A stretch of 35,569 nucleotides of DNA from positions 1 through 35,569 of the forward strand of contig NZ_MCIG01000027.1 of the NCBI RefSeq assembly GCF_001705035.1. The letters run 5' to 3'. How positions within the stretch are numbered: position 1 is the stretch's first letter; each line of letters opens with the position of its first letter. The notes beneath the pieces were generated by a model. That model did not search any database. It was not told where the DNA came from and saw only the letters and a program-made list of their open reading frames with translations. The position numbers were made by a program, and so were the translations under genes. Origin of the DNA: Curtobacterium sp. UCD-KPL2560. GTDB lineage: Bacteria > Actinomycetota > Actinomycetes > Actinomycetales > Microbacteriaceae. This document shows positions 1 through 8,590 of the stretch, piece after piece.

Positions 1-85
1 CCTCCGCGTCGGTCGGCCCCACCCCGGGGTCGACCCCCGCACCGGTCGGTCCGTCACCGGACCCGACCACGCCGAACACACCCGC

Positions 86-92
86 AAAGGAG
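86..92 (+). promoter_or_regulatory. Ribosome binding site of glpK
   Basis: AAAGGAG lies five bases before the ATG at 98 and fixes the glpK start. The first 85 bases of the window show no recognisable gene and no stop codon in any forward frame. They may be the end of an upstream gene or an intergenic region; glpF is the usual upstream partner of glpK, but it cannot be confirmed here. Confidence 0.7.
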
Positions 93-97
93 CACCA

Positions 98-1609
98 ATG
101 GCCGACTACATCGTCGCCATCGACCAGGGCACCACCTCGACCCGAGCGATCGTCTTCGACCACTCCGGCTCGATCGTCTCGGTCGGGCAGAAGGAGCACG
201 AGCAGATCTTCCCGCGCGCCGGGTGGGTCGAGCACGACCCGTCGGAGATCTGGGACAACACGCGTGAGGTCATCGGCCAGGCGCTGTCCCGTGCGGACAT
301 CACCCGCCACGACGTCGCCGCGGTCGGCATCACCAACCAGCGCGAGACCGCGGTCGTGTGGGACAAGACCACCGGCAAGCCGGTCTACAACGCCATCGTC
401 TGGCAGGACACCCGGACGCAGGCCCTCGTCGACAAGCTCGCCGACGGCGACACCGACCGCTACAAGGCGATCGTCGGCCTGCCCCTGGCGACGTACTTCG
501 CCGGCACGAAGATCATGTGGATCCTCGAGAACGTCGAGGGTGCCCGCGAGAAGGCCGAAGCCGGCGACCTGCTGTTCGGCACGACCGACACCTGGGTCCT
601 CTGGAACCTGACCGGTGGCACCGACGGCGGCGTGCACAAGACCGACGTCACGAACGCGTCGCGCACCCTGTTCATGGACCTCGAGACCCTGCAGTGGCGT
701 GACGACATCCTCGCCGACTTCGGTGTCCCGAAGTCGATGCTCCCCGAGATCGTCAGCTCCTCCGAGGTCTACGGCCACGTCGAGTCGTCGAACCTGCTCC
801 GCGAGGTGCCGATCGCCGGCATCCTCGGCGACCAGCAGGCGGCGACGTTCGGTCAGGCCGCGTTCGACCAGGGCGAGTCGAAGAACACCTACGGCACCGG
901 CAACTTCCTCATCTTCAACACCGGTACCGAGATCGTCCGCTCCGAGAACGGCCTCCTCACCACGGTCGGCTACAAGCTCGGCGACCAGGACACGCACTAC
1001 GCGCTCGAGGGCTCGATCGCCGTCACGGGGTCGCTCATCCAGTGGCTCCGCGACAACCTCGGCATCATCGGCAGCGCCCCGGAGGTCGAGGCCCTCGCCA
1101 AGACCGTCGAGGACAACGGCGGCGTCTACTTCGTCCCGGCGTTCTCGGGGCTGTTCGCGCCGTACTGGCGTCCGGACGCCCGCGGTGCGCTCGTCGGCCT
1201 GACCCGCTACGTGAACAAGGGCCACATCGCCCGTGCCGCCCTCGAGGCGACGGCGCTCCAGACCCGCGAGGTCCTGGACGCCGTGAACGCGGACTCCGGC
1301 GTCGAGCTCACCGAGCTCAAGGTCGACGGCGGCATGACCGCCAACGACGCGCTCATGCAGTTCCAGGCCGACATCCTCAACGTGCCGGTCGTGCGCCCGG
1401 TCGTGGCGGAGACCACCGCGCTCGGCGCGGCCTACGCCGCCGGTCTGGCCGTCGGGTTCTGGGCGAACCTCGACGAGCTCCGTGCCAACTGGCAGGAGGA
1501 CAAGCGCTGGGAGCCGCAGCTCGACGAGGAGGAGCGTGCGCGCCAGCTGCGCCTCTGGAAGAAGGCCGTCACGAAGACCTTCGACTGGGTCGACGAGGAC
1601 GTGCGCTGA
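98..1609 (+). CDS. glpK: Glycerol kinase
   Basis: Cytoplasmic FGGY-family kinase that phosphorylates glycerol with ATP to sn-glycerol 3-phosphate, the entry step of glycerol catabolism and a source of lipid backbone. The 503 residues match the usual family length. The N-terminal phosphate-binding motif [13 protein letters not shown] (about residues 9-21) and the C-terminal signature [10 protein letters not shown] (about 407-416) are intact, and [16 protein letters not shown] near 355 is typical of glycerol kinase rather than xylulokinase. The ATG at 98 follows a good Shine-Dalgarno. No glpF or glpD is visible, because the window begins just upstream and the next gene is convergent. A hairpin and tandem repeat follow the stop codon. 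Identification is firm. Confidence 0.97.
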   Translation: MADYIVAIDQGTTSTRAIVFDHSGSIVSVGQKEHEQIFPRAGWVEHDPSEIWDNTREVIGQALSRADITRHDVAAVGITNQRETAVVWDKTTGKPVYNAIVWQDTRTQALVDKLADGDTDRYKAIVGLPLATYFAGTKIMWILENVEGAREKAEAGDLLFGTTDTWVLWNLTGGTDGGVHKTDVTNASRTLFMDLETLQWRDDILADFGVPKSMLPEIVSSSEVYGHVESSNLLREVPIAGILGDQQAATFGQAAFDQGESKNTYGTGNFLIFNTGTEIVRSENGLLTTVGYKLGDQDTHYALEGSIAVTGSLIQWLRDNLGIIGSAPEVEALAKTVEDNGGVYFVPAFSGLFAPYWRPDARGALVGLTRYVNKGHIARAALEATALQTREVLDAVNADSGVELTELKVDGGMTANDALMQFQADILNVPVVRPVVAETTALGAAYAAGLAVGFWANLDELRANWQEDKRWEPQLDEEERARQLRLWKKAVTKTFDWVDEDVR

Positions 1610-1631
1610 CGCGCAGCTGAGGTGACCGCCT

Positions 1632-1672
1632 GGAGGCGCGGTGCGGGTCCGACGGACCGGCACCGCGCCTCC
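1632..1672. terminator. Hairpin terminator after glpK
   Basis: Arms GGAGGCGCGGTGC (1632-1644) and GCACCGCGCCTCC (1660-1672) are perfectly complementary, with an inner GGTCC/GGACC stem (1646-1658). The long GC-rich hairpin starts 23 bases after the glpK stop and lacks a T run, as is common for actinobacterial terminators. It could serve glpK and, from the other strand, trpD. Confidence 0.7.
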
Positions 1673-1775
1673 GGTGCGTCGCCGGCTGGTGCGGTGTGGA
1701 GTGCGGGTCCGGCGGCCACACGCCGCGCCTCCGGCGCGTGGCCCGCTGGTGCGGTCCGTAGTGCGGGTCCGGGAG
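1641..1775. repeat. 60-bp tandem repeat between glpK and trpD
   Basis: The decamer GTGCGGGTCC recurs at 1641, 1701 and 1761, exactly 60 bases apart. The copies at 1641-1700 and 1701-1760 are similar along most of their length, and a third partial copy ends at about 1775. The array fills the gap between the convergent glpK and trpD genes. No coding function is apparent. Confidence 0.8.
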
Positions 1776-1789
1776 CCCCTGTCGGGCTC
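1773..1789 (-). terminator. Short hairpin at the trpD stop
   Basis: GAGCCC (1773-1778) pairs with GGGCTC (1784-1789) and overlaps the trpD stop codon. It is a modest GC stem that may end trpD transcription together with the longer hairpin at 1632-1672. Confidence 0.4.
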
Positions 1790-2843
1790 AGGCGGCGGGC
1801 GCCGCGCCCACCCAGTCAGCCAGTTTGCGCGCTCCGGCACCCGAGTCGATCGCGTCGGCCGCGACGGCGAGCTGGTCGCGGAACCGCTGCAGGATCGGCA
1901 CGTCGACCTGCTCCGGGTCCTCGGCGAGCCGGAAGGCCACGAGACCGGCCGCGGCGTTCAGGAGGACGATGTCGCGGACCGGTCCGGTCTCCCCCGCGAG
2001 CACCCGGTGCACCACCTGCGCGTTGTGCTCGGGGTCCCCGCCCAGGAGGTCCTGCGTGCGGGCCCGGGCGATGCCGAGGTCGCGCGGGTCGAGGTCGTGC
2101 TCGGTGACCCGGCCGCCGGTGACCTCCCAGATGTGGGAGTGGCCGGTGGTGGTCAGCTCGTCGAGACCGTCGTCGCCGCGGAACACGAGGGCCGTCGCCC
2201 CGCGGGTCTGGAACACGCCGGTGATGATCGGGACGAGGTCGAGCTGCGCCACGCCCACCGCGTTCGCTTCGCACCGGGCCGGGTTCACGAGCGGACCGAG
2301 GAAGTTGAACACCGTCGGCACCCCGATCTCGCGCCGGACCGGGGCTGCGTGGGCGAACCCGGGGTGGAAGGCGCTCGCGAAGGCGAAGGTCAGTCCGACA
2401 CGCCGGAACGTCTCGGCGACACGCGCGGCGTCCATCGTGAGGTCCAGGCCGAGGGCCGCGAGCACGTCGCTCGACCCCGACTTCGACGAGCTCGCCCGGT
2501 TGCCGTGCTTCACGACCGGCACGCCCGCGGCGGCGATGACGATCGCGGCCATGGTCGAGACGTTGACCGTGCCGACGACGTCGCCGCCGGTCCCGACGAT
2601 GTCCAGCGCCATCGGGTCCACGTCGAGCGGCACCGCCGCGTCGAGGATCGCGTCGCGGAAGCCGACGACCTCGTCGACCGTCTCGCCCTTCGCCCGCAGC
2701 GCCACGGCGAACGCGGCGATCTGTGCGGACGTCGCGCGTCCCTGGACGATCTCCTCCATGGCCCATGAGGACTGGCTGATGGAGAGGTCCTCGCGAGCCA
2801 TGAGCGCGCTGATCACCGAGGGCCAGGAGAGTGGGAGCGACAT
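1788..2843 (-). CDS. trpD: Anthranilate phosphoribosyltransferase
   Basis: Transfers phosphoribose from PRPP to anthranilate, the second committed step of tryptophan synthesis. Read from the ATG at 2843 it has 351 residues, normal for TrpD. The glycine-rich PRPP loop VGTGGD is at about 83-88, the anthranilate/phosphate-binding segment KHGNRASSSKSGSSD at about 112-126, and the Mg-binding GDDGLDE lies further on. The open frame extends upstream to 3023, but that extension overlaps ctaE on the other strand and is not TrpD-like. A -10 hexamer six bases before this ATG supports leaderless initiation here. The gene stands apart from other trp genes and diverges from ctaE, as in Mycobacterium tuberculosis (Rv2192c/Rv2193). 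Confidence 0.95.
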   Translation of the reverse strand: MSLPLSWPSVISALMAREDLSISQSSWAMEEIVQGRATSAQIAAFAVALRAKGETVDEVVGFRDAILDAAVPLDVDPMALDIVGTGGDVVGTVNVSTMAAIVIAAAGVPVVKHGNRASSSKSGSSDVLAALGLDLTMDAARVAETFRRVGLTFAFASAFHPGFAHAAPVRREIGVPTVFNFLGPLVNPARCEANAVGVAQLDLVPIITGVFQTRGATALVFRGDDGLDELTTTGHSHIWEVTGGRVTEHDLDPRDLGIARARTQDLLGGDPEHNAQVVHRVLAGETGPVRDIVLLNAAAGLVAFRLAEDPEQVDVPILQRFRDQLAVAADAIDSGAGARKLADWVGAAPAA

Positions 2844-2849
2844 GGCTCG

Positions 2850-2855
2850 ATCGTA
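2850..2855 (-). promoter_or_regulatory. trpD -10 element (leaderless)
   Basis: On the minus strand TACGAT (TANNNT class) is followed by six bases and then the trpD ATG, placing the predicted transcription start at the start codon. No Shine-Dalgarno is visible. Confidence 0.55.
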
Positions 2856-2909
2856 GTGAATTCGGAAGACCCGCCAGTCTGCTGCGAAAACACTGTCACA
2901 GGTTTCGGC

Positions 2910-2915
2910 CATAAT
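2910..2915 (+). promoter_or_regulatory. ctaE -10 element (leaderless)
   Basis: CATAAT is followed by seven bases and a GTG at 2923, so transcription is predicted to begin at or next to that GTG. This favours 2923 over the ATG at 2914, which overlaps the hexamer. Confidence 0.5.
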
Positions 2916-2922
2916 GGAGGAC

Positions 2923-3552
2923 GTGACTAGCACCCCTCTCTCCAGAAGCGCCAGCGGTCCGGTCCTGAACAGGCCCAACGCCGTTGCCGTGGGGACGATC
3001 GTGTGGCTGGGCAGCGAGGTCATGTTCTTCGCCGGCCTGTTCGCGATCTACTTCACGTTGCGCAGCACCTCGCCCGAACTGTGGGCCACCGAGACCTCCA
3101 AGCTCGAGGTGCCCTTCGCCTCCGTGAACACGATCATCCTGGTGCTGTCCAGCTTCGCCTGCCAGTTCGCGGTGTTCGCCGCGGAGCGCTTCCAGGTGCA
3201 CCGCACGAGCTGGAACCCCAAGGACTGGGGCATGACGGAGTGGTTCTTCGTCACGTACTGCATGGGCGCGATCTTCGTCTGCGGCCAGATCTTCGAGTAC
3301 GCCAACCTCTGGCACGAGGGCATGACGCTCTCCTCGAGCGCGTACGGCTCGGCGTTCTACATGACCACCGGCTTCCACGGCCTGCACGTCACCGGCGGCC
3401 TGATCGCCTTCCTCCTCACCCTGGGTCGCGGGTTCGCCGCGAAGAACTTCGGGCACAAGGAGGCGACCACCGCGATCGTCGTGTCGTACTACTGGCACTT
3501 CGTCGACGTCGTCTGGATCGGTCTCTTCGCCGTCATCTACCTTCTCAAGTAG
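2923..3552 (+). CDS. ctaE: Cytochrome c oxidase subunit III
   Basis: Membrane subunit of the aa3-type terminal oxidase. It is the five-helix actinobacterial form, 209 residues from the GTG at 2923 (212 from an ATG at 2914). Hydrophobic segments include [20 protein letters not shown] near the start, a stretch around [15 protein letters not shown] and a final [18 protein letters not shown]. The conserved FHGLHVTGG and WHFVDVVW motifs of subunit III are present. Start 2923 is preferred because a -10 hexamer sits seven bases upstream and MTS..LNRPN resembles other actinobacterial CtaE N-termini. It is the first gene of ctaE-qcrCAB, which fits the known bc1-aa3 supercomplex of actinobacteria. The other oxidase subunits are not in the window. 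Confidence 0.95.
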   Translation: MTSTPLSRSASGPVLNRPNAVAVGTIVWLGSEVMFFAGLFAIYFTLRSTSPELWATETSKLEVPFASVNTIILVLSSFACQFAVFAAERFQVHRTSWNPKDWGMTEWFFVTYCMGAIFVCGQIFEYANLWHEGMTLSSSAYGSAFYMTTGFHGLHVTGGLIAFLLTLGRGFAAKNFGHKEATTAIVVSYYWHFVDVVWIGLFAVIYLLK

Positions 3553-3573
3553 GAACTGGACACCCCCCACAGC

Positions 3574-4383
3574 ATGTTCACCAGAACCAAGACCAAGAAG
3601 GGCCGCCGTTCCCCGATGGCGACCGTCTCGCTCATCGTCGTCGGTCTCATGACCACCGGCGGTGCGTACGCGCTGTTCAGTTCGACGGCCAACGCCGACG
3701 ACAGCACCACCGCCACGGCGGCCTCGAGCCAGTCGCAGGTCAACGAGGGCCAGAAGCTCTTCGCATCGAACTGCGCGACCTGCCACGGCCTCGACGCCCA
3801 GGGCACGAGCGAGGGTCCGTCCCTCATCGGTGTCGGCGCCGCGTCGGTCGACTTCCAGGTCGGCACAGGCCGCATGCCGATGGCAGCGCAGGGCCCCCAG
3901 GCCGAGGAGAAGCCCGCCCAGTTCACGGACGAGCAGGTCGACGCCATGGGCGCCTACGTGGCCTCGCTCGGCCCCGGCCCGGGCATCCCCTCCACCAAGC
4001 TGACGAACGGCAAGGACGGCGACGCCGCCGAGGGTGCGGAGCTCTTCCGCATCAACTGCGCGATGTGCCACAACGTCGCGGGTGCCGGCGGCGCCCTGAC
4101 CGAGGGCAAGTACGCGCCGAACCTGCAGACCGTCTCCGGCAAGCACATCTACGAGGCCATGGTCACCGGCCCGCAGAACATGCCGGTCTTCAACGACCTG
4201 AACCTCACCCCGGAGCAGAAGGCCGACATCATCACGTACCTGAAGTACGTGCAGGACAACAAGTCGCCGGGCGGGTTCGCCCTCGGCTCCCTCGGCCCGG
4301 TGGCAGAGGGTCTGTTCATCTGGATCTTCGGTCTGGGTGCGGTCGTCGCGATGACCGTGTGGCTGACCGCGAAGTCCAACTGA
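3574..4383 (+). CDS. qcrC: Cytochrome bc1 complex diheme cytochrome c subunit
   Basis: Diheme c subunit that passes electrons from the Rieske centre and bc1 complex directly to the aa3 oxidase, replacing soluble cytochrome c in actinobacteria. The 269 residues contain an N-terminal membrane anchor (about 17-35), two c-type heme sites CATCH (67-71) and CAMCH (162-166), and a C-terminal transmembrane helix (about 245-265). The start lies 21 bases after the ctaE stop with only a weak Shine-Dalgarno; the basic n-region KTKKGRRSP before the first helix supports this start. The gene is followed by qcrA, giving the order ctaE-qcrC-qcrA-qcrB known from mycobacteria and corynebacteria. Confidence 0.96.
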   Translation: MFTRTKTKKGRRSPMATVSLIVVGLMTTGGAYALFSSTANADDSTTATAASSQSQVNEGQKLFASNCATCHGLDAQGTSEGPSLIGVGAASVDFQVGTGRMPMAAQGPQAEEKPAQFTDEQVDAMGAYVASLGPGPGIPSTKLTNGKDGDAAEGAELFRINCAMCHNVAGAGGALTEGKYAPNLQTVSGKHIYEAMVTGPQNMPVFNDLNLTPEQKADIITYLKYVQDNKSPGGFALGSLGPVAEGLFIWIFGLGAVVAMTVWLTAKSN

Positions 4384-4416
4384 TCGTCCGTGTCGCACGA
4401 CACTGAAGGGAACACC

Positions 4417-5487
4417 ATGGCAGAGCACGACGACGAGGCACTGAACTCGTCCTCGGCTGTCGAGAAGCACGGCACGACCAGCAGCACCTCGGCCGGTACC
4501 GCGGTCGTCCCCGCGGACGCCTTCGAGAACCCGGGTGAGCCGCCGCACCGCGCACGTCGCACCGACGTCGACCCGAAGAAGCAGCGGCTCGCCGAGCGCC
4601 AGGTCGCCACGTTCTTCTACCTCTCCATCGTCGGCAGCGTCCTCGCGATCGCGGCGTACGTCGCGTTCCCGATCGACCCGGAGGACTTCGGCACGGTCCG
4701 CGCCGGCAACCTCTGGCTCGGCCTCGCCATCACCCTCGCGCTCCTCGCGCTGGGTCTCGGCGCGGTCTACTGGTCGAAGTCGCTCGTCGTCGACCGCGAG
4801 ATCACGGAGATGCGCCACGGCACCCGTGGGACGGACGCGACCCGCGCCAAGGCGGTCGAGGCGTTCCAGCTCGCCGACAAGGAGTCGGGCTTCAGCCGTC
4901 GCAAGCTGATCCGCAACTCGATGATCGGTGCACTCGCGGCGTTCCCGCTGCCCGGCATCGTCCTCGTCCGTGACCTCGCCCCGGCGGAGGACCCGAACGA
5001 GCTGCTCCGCCACACGTTCTGGAAGTCCGGCCTGCGCCTGACCAAGGACCCGACGGGTCTCCCGATCAAGGCGTCCGACGTCACGATCGGCTCCGTCTTC
5101 CACGTCATCCCCGAGGGCATGCTCGAGTCCGAGCACATGCTCGAGGAGAAGGCCAAGGCGTCCGTGCTGCTGATGCGCCTCGACCCGAAGGACCTCAACC
5201 CCTCCAAGGGGCACGAGGACTGGGGTTACGACGGCATCGTCGCCTACTCCAAGATCTGCACCCACGTCGGGTGCCCGGTCGCGCTCTACGAACAGCAGAC
5301 GCACCACCTGCTGTGCCCGTGCCACCAGTCGACGTTCGACGTCTCGAACAACTGCGAGGTCATCTTCGGCCCGGCCGCACGTCCCCTCCCCCAACTTCCG
5401 ATCGCGATCGACGACGACGGCTACCTGGTTGCCCAGAGCGACTTCCACGAGCCGGTCGGACCGTCCTTCTGGGAGCGTGAACGCTGA
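4417..5487 (+). CDS. qcrA: Cytochrome bc1 complex Rieske iron-sulfur subunit
   Basis: Rieske [2Fe-2S] protein of the menaquinol:cytochrome c oxidoreductase. It has 356 residues from the ATG at 4417, longer than mitochondrial Rieske proteins because actinobacterial QcrA has three membrane helices (about 66-84, 98-119, 167-187) before the soluble domain. Cluster ligands are in CTHVGC (281-286) and CPCHQSTFD (300-308), with the two disulfide cysteines present. The frame is open from a GTG at 4390, but GAAGGGA seven bases before 4417 favours the later ATG. The stop overlaps the qcrB start by one base (TGATG), so the two are translationally coupled. Confidence 0.96.
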   Translation: MAEHDDEALNSSSAVEKHGTTSSTSAGTAVVPADAFENPGEPPHRARRTDVDPKKQRLAERQVATFFYLSIVGSVLAIAAYVAFPIDPEDFGTVRAGNLWLGLAITLALLALGLGAVYWSKSLVVDREITEMRHGTRGTDATRAKAVEAFQLADKESGFSRRKLIRNSMIGALAAFPLPGIVLVRDLAPAEDPNELLRHTFWKSGLRLTKDPTGLPIKASDVTIGSVFHVIPEGMLESEHMLEEKAKASVLLMRLDPKDLNPSKGHEDWGYDGIVAYSKICTHVGCPVALYEQQTHHLLCPCHQSTFDVSNNCEVIFGPAARPLPQLPIAIDDDGYLVAQSDFHEPVGPSFWERER

Positions 5488-7175
5488 TGACCAGCACCAC
5501 CACCACGAACGCCCCGTCGACGGCCACCAAGCCGCAGCCGGAGCGCGGGTCCCGCATCATCGGGGCCGCCGCCAACTACATCGACGAGCGCACCAGCATC
5601 TCCGGCCTCGTGAAGGAGGTCGGGCGCAAGATCTTCCCCGACCACTGGAGCTTCATGCTCGGCGAGGTCGCGCTGTACAGCTTCGTCGTCGTCCTGCTCT
5701 CGGGGACGTTCCTCACGTTCTTCTTCCAGGCGTCGATGACCGAGGTCGTCTACAACGGCTCGTACGTCCCGCTCAAGGGCGTCGAGATGTCGACCGCCCT
5801 GCAGTCGACCCTGAACATCTCGTTCGACATCCGCGGTGGGCTCTTCGTGCGCCAGGTCCACCACTGGGCAGCCCTGCTCTTCGTGGCCTCGATCATGCTG
5901 CACATGGCCCGCGTGTTCTTCACCGGTGCCTTCCGCAAGCCGCGTGAGATCAACTGGGTCTTCGGCTTCGTGCTGTGGGTCCTGGCCATGGCCGAGGGCT
6001 TCACCGGCTACTCGCTCCCCGACGACCTGCTCTCCGGCAACGGTCTCCGCATCATCGTCGGCATGATCGAGGGCGTCCCGGTGATCGGTGTGTGGATCGC
6101 CTACCTGCTGTTCGGTGGCGAGTTCCCGGGCACCGACATCGTCGGCCGCCTCTACACGCTGCACATCCTGCTGCTGCCGGCGATCCTCGTCGCGGTGCTC
6201 GGTGTCCACCTCGTGCTCGTGGTGATCAACAAGCACACGCAGTTCGCGGGCCCCGGCAAGACCAACGACAACGTCGTGGGCGTCCCGATCCTCCCGGCGT
6301 TCGCCGCGAAGGCCGGTGGCTTCTTCTTCATCGTCGCCGGCATCCTCGCCGCCATCGCGTCGCTGTTCACGATCAACCCGATCTGGAACTACGGCCCGTA
6401 CGACCCGTCCCCGGTGTCCGCCGGTACCCAGCCCGACTGGTACATCGGCTTCGCCGACGGCGCGCTCCGTCTGGTGCCGCCGCACTGGGAGGTCGTGTGG
6501 TTCGGCTACACGGTGTCGTTCAACATCCTCGCGCCGATCGCCGTCCTGATGGCGCTCATCGTGGCGATGTTCGTCTACCCGTTCATCGAGGCATGGGTCA
6601 CGGGCGACAAGCGTGAGCACCACCTCGCCGACCGTCCGCGCAACGCCCCGACCCGCACCGCCATCGGTGCCGCGGGCATCACGCTCTACGCCTCGCTCTG
6701 GGCCGCCGCCTCGTCCGACATCATCGCCACGCACTTCATGGTGTCGATCGAGCACGTGATCCACGTCATCCAGGCCACGACGGTCCTCGGCCCGTTCGTC
6801 GCCTTCTGGATCACGAAGCGCGTCTGCCTCGCGCTGCAGAAGAAGGACCGCGAGATCGTCCTGCACGGCTACGAGTCGGGCCGGATCGTGCGGCTCCCCC
6901 ACGGCGAGTACATCGAGGTGCACGAGCAGCTCGACGAGTACGAGCGCTGGAAGCTCCTGCAGTTCAACGAGTACAAGCCGCTCATGATCCGTCCGGACGC
7001 CAAGGGCCGGATCAGCCAGGCGCAGAAGGTCCGCGCCCGTGTCTCCCGCTTCTTCTTCGAGGACCGCATCGCGCCGGTCACGAAGGCCGAGCTCGAGGCC
7101 GCCCACGCCGCGCACCACGGTCCGGAGCTCGACAGCTCCGCGCCGGCACCCGCGGTCGGCGCCGGGAACCACTGA
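5487..7175 (+). CDS. qcrB: Cytochrome bc1 complex cytochrome b subunit
   Basis: Membrane cytochrome b that oxidises menaquinol and carries two b hemes. At 562 residues it has the actinobacterial form: an N-terminal cytochrome b core plus extra helices and a hydrophilic tail of about 130 residues. Heme-ligand histidines lie in VHHWAALLF and MLHMARVFF and in a later helix around LGVHLVLVVINKH. The quinol-site loop has the PDW motif in TQPDWYIGF, where most cytochromes b have PEW. The start overlaps the qcrA stop. It is the last gene of the operon and is followed by a strong hairpin. This is the subunit targeted by telacebec-type inhibitors in mycobacteria. Confidence 0.96.
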   Translation: MTSTTTTNAPSTATKPQPERGSRIIGAAANYIDERTSISGLVKEVGRKIFPDHWSFMLGEVALYSFVVVLLSGTFLTFFFQASMTEVVYNGSYVPLKGVEMSTALQSTLNISFDIRGGLFVRQVHHWAALLFVASIMLHMARVFFTGAFRKPREINWVFGFVLWVLAMAEGFTGYSLPDDLLSGNGLRIIVGMIEGVPVIGVWIAYLLFGGEFPGTDIVGRLYTLHILLLPAILVAVLGVHLVLVVINKHTQFAGPGKTNDNVVGVPILPAFAAKAGGFFFIVAGILAAIASLFTINPIWNYGPYDPSPVSAGTQPDWYIGFADGALRLVPPHWEVVWFGYTVSFNILAPIAVLMALIVAMFVYPFIEAWVTGDKREHHLADRPRNAPTRTAIGAAGITLYASLWAAASSDIIATHFMVSIEHVIHVIQATTVLGPFVAFWITKRVCLALQKKDREIVLHGYESGRIVRLPHGEYIEVHEQLDEYERWKLLQFNEYKPLMIRPDAKGRISQAQKVRARVSRFFFEDRIAPVTKAELEAAHAAHHGPELDSSAPAPAVGAGNH

Positions 7176-7187
7176 GTCTCCTCGGCA

Positions 7188-7238
7188 AGAACGAACGAGC
7201 CCCTCGTCCACTTCGTGGTCGGGGGGCTCGTTCGTTCT
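7188..7238 (+). terminator. Strong hairpin ending the ctaE-qcrCAB operon
   Basis: Sixteen-base perfect arms, AGAACGAACGAGCCCC (7188-7203) and its complement (7223-7238), enclose a second stem CCAC-TTC-GTGG, giving an almost continuous hairpin of more than 20 pairs. It lies 12 bases after the qcrB stop. No T run follows, but the stability and position make a terminator likely. Confidence 0.85.
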
Positions 7239-7309
7239 CCGCCCTTTCAGGAACACACCCCTCCGGTTCACCTCGGATTCACGATCGGGTGGTGGACTCG
7301 TCCAGGACG

Positions 7310-7331
7310 GTGTGGCAACGTGTTGCACCAC
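7310..7331. promoter_or_regulatory. Imperfect palindrome upstream of the phosphoesterase gene
   Basis: Arms GTGTGGCAAC and GTTGCACCAC flank a central GT, with 8 of 10 positions complementary. It lies 27 to 48 bases before the ATG at 7358. The size and symmetry suit a dimeric repressor or activator site; the regulator is unknown. Confidence 0.35.
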
Positions 7332-7357
7332 GCATCCGCCAACGGAACGAGAGACCG

Positions 7358-8317
7358 ATGGACAGCCGGACGGCCGAACACCCCAGGCCGAACCACTTCC
7401 TCCTCCACCTCAGCGACACCCACCTCGTGGCGGAGGACCGCGCCCTCTACGGCGACGTGGACTCCGCCGCCCGACTCCAGGCGATCATCGACGACGTCGA
7501 GGCCTCCGGGACCCGGCCGGAGGCGATCGTCGTCACGGGCGACGTCGCCGACAAGGGCGAGGCCGGCGCGTACGCGCGCGTCAAGGCGATCGTCGAGCCC
7601 GCCGCCGAACGCATCGGCGCGCAGGTCATCTGGGCGATGGGCAACCACGACGAGCGCGGCGCGTTCCGCCAGGAGCTCTTCGGCCTGCAGCCCACGGATC
7701 GTCCCGTCGACTTCGTCTACGACGTGAACGGCCTGCGGGTCATCACCCTCGACACGAGCGTCCCGGGCGCCCACCACGGCGAGGTCTCCCCCGCGCAGCT
7801 CGACTGGCTGGCCGAGGTCCTCTCCGAGGCGGCACCGCACGGCACCATCCTCGCGATGCACCACCCGCCGGTGCCGAGCGTCCAGGACCTCGCCGTGCTC
7901 GTCGAGCTCCGCGACCAGGCGTCACTCGCCGAGGTCGTCGAGGGCTCGGACGTCATCGCGATCATCGCCGGACACCTGCACTACTCGACGAGCGCGGTCT
8001 TCGCGGGCATCCCCGTCTCCGTCGCGAGTGCGACCTGCTACACGCAGGACCTCACCGAGTACCTCGGCGGCACCCGCGGTCAGGACGGTGCGCAGTCGTT
8101 CAACCTCGTGCACGTGTTCGGGGCGAACGTCGTCCACTCGGTCGTCCCGATCGGGCACTACTCCACGGTCGGCGAGCCGGTCTCGGCCGAACAGACGGAG
8201 GCCCGCCTCACGGCCGCCGGTGTCACGATCCCCGCTGCCGTCGAACCGGCCCCGGTCACGTCGAGCATCCCCGTGTTCACGCACGACACGGTGCCCACCT
8301 CGCCCATCCGTCGCTGA
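7358..8317 (+). CDS. Metallophosphoesterase, cAMP phosphodiesterase-like
   Basis: Class III (CpdA/Icc-type) calcineurin-like phosphoesterase of 319 residues, probably cytoplasmic; no signal peptide is seen. The dinuclear metal-site motifs are complete and in order: SDTH (19-22), GDVAD (61-65), GNHD (95-98), HHPP (168-171) and GHLH (205-208). Related enzymes hydrolyse 3',5'-cAMP or other cyclic or nucleotide phosphoesters; the substrate here cannot be told from sequence. The open frame begins at 7289, but the ATG at 7358 is chosen because homology begins shortly after it and the upstream part looks like promoter DNA with a palindrome. The gene is single and converges on the Stealth gene. Confidence 0.88.
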   Translation: MDSRTAEHPRPNHFLLHLSDTHLVAEDRALYGDVDSAARLQAIIDDVEASGTRPEAIVVTGDVADKGEAGAYARVKAIVEPAAERIGAQVIWAMGNHDERGAFRQELFGLQPTDRPVDFVYDVNGLRVITLDTSVPGAHHGEVSPAQLDWLAEVLSEAAPHGTILAMHHPPVPSVQDLAVLVELRDQASLAEVVEGSDVIAIIAGHLHYSTSAVFAGIPVSVASATCYTQDLTEYLGGTRGQDGAQSFNLVHVFGANVVHSVVPIGHYSTVGEPVSAEQTEARLTAAGVTIPAAVEPAPVTSSIPVFTHDTVPTSPIRR

Positions 8318-8488
8318 CGGTCCGTCCGAGGTCGGTGACGGCAGCGACGGGAGCCCCGACCGTCACCCAGCGGCGAGTCCCGCGCCACTCCGGCGGGATC
8401 GGCTGATGAGCCCCGCCGGCCGAGCGGGCAGGACACGCCGCGCGCGTTCCGTCGAGCGCGCGGTGGTCGTCGGACGGGGCTCGCGAGC

Positions 8489-8578
8489 GTGACGGATCCG
8501 GCCCGCTCGCTCCCGACCGTGACGGATCCGGCCCGCTCGCCCCCGAGCGTGACGGACCCCGCCCGCCGACGGACACCG
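8489..8578. repeat. 30-bp tandem repeat between convergent genes
   Basis: A unit beginning GTGACGGATCCGGCC starts at 8489, 8519 and 8549. Units one and two differ at only two positions; the third keeps the first ten or so bases and then diverges into the hairpin at 8561-8588. The array lies in the 273-base gap between the 3' ends of the phosphoesterase and Stealth genes. The rest of that gap (8318-8488) shows nothing recognisable. Confidence 0.85.
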
Positions 8579-8588
8579 GTCGGCGGGC
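8561..8588 (-). terminator. Hairpin after the Stealth gene
   Basis: GCCCGCCGAC (8561-8570) and GTCGGCGGGC (8579-8588) form a perfect ten-base stem with an eight-base loop, two bases beyond the stop codon of the minus-strand gene. There is no T run. Confidence 0.65.
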
Positions 8589-8590
8589 CG

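Noticed and set aside
4390-4416. GTG at 4390 as the qcrA start
   Set aside because: The added nine residues are not conserved-looking, and GAAGGGA is correctly placed for the ATG at 4417.
7188-7238. Riboswitch between qcrB and the phosphoesterase gene
   Set aside because: The structure is a single long perfect hairpin 12 bases after the qcrB stop, which fits a terminator. No conserved riboswitch core is seen.
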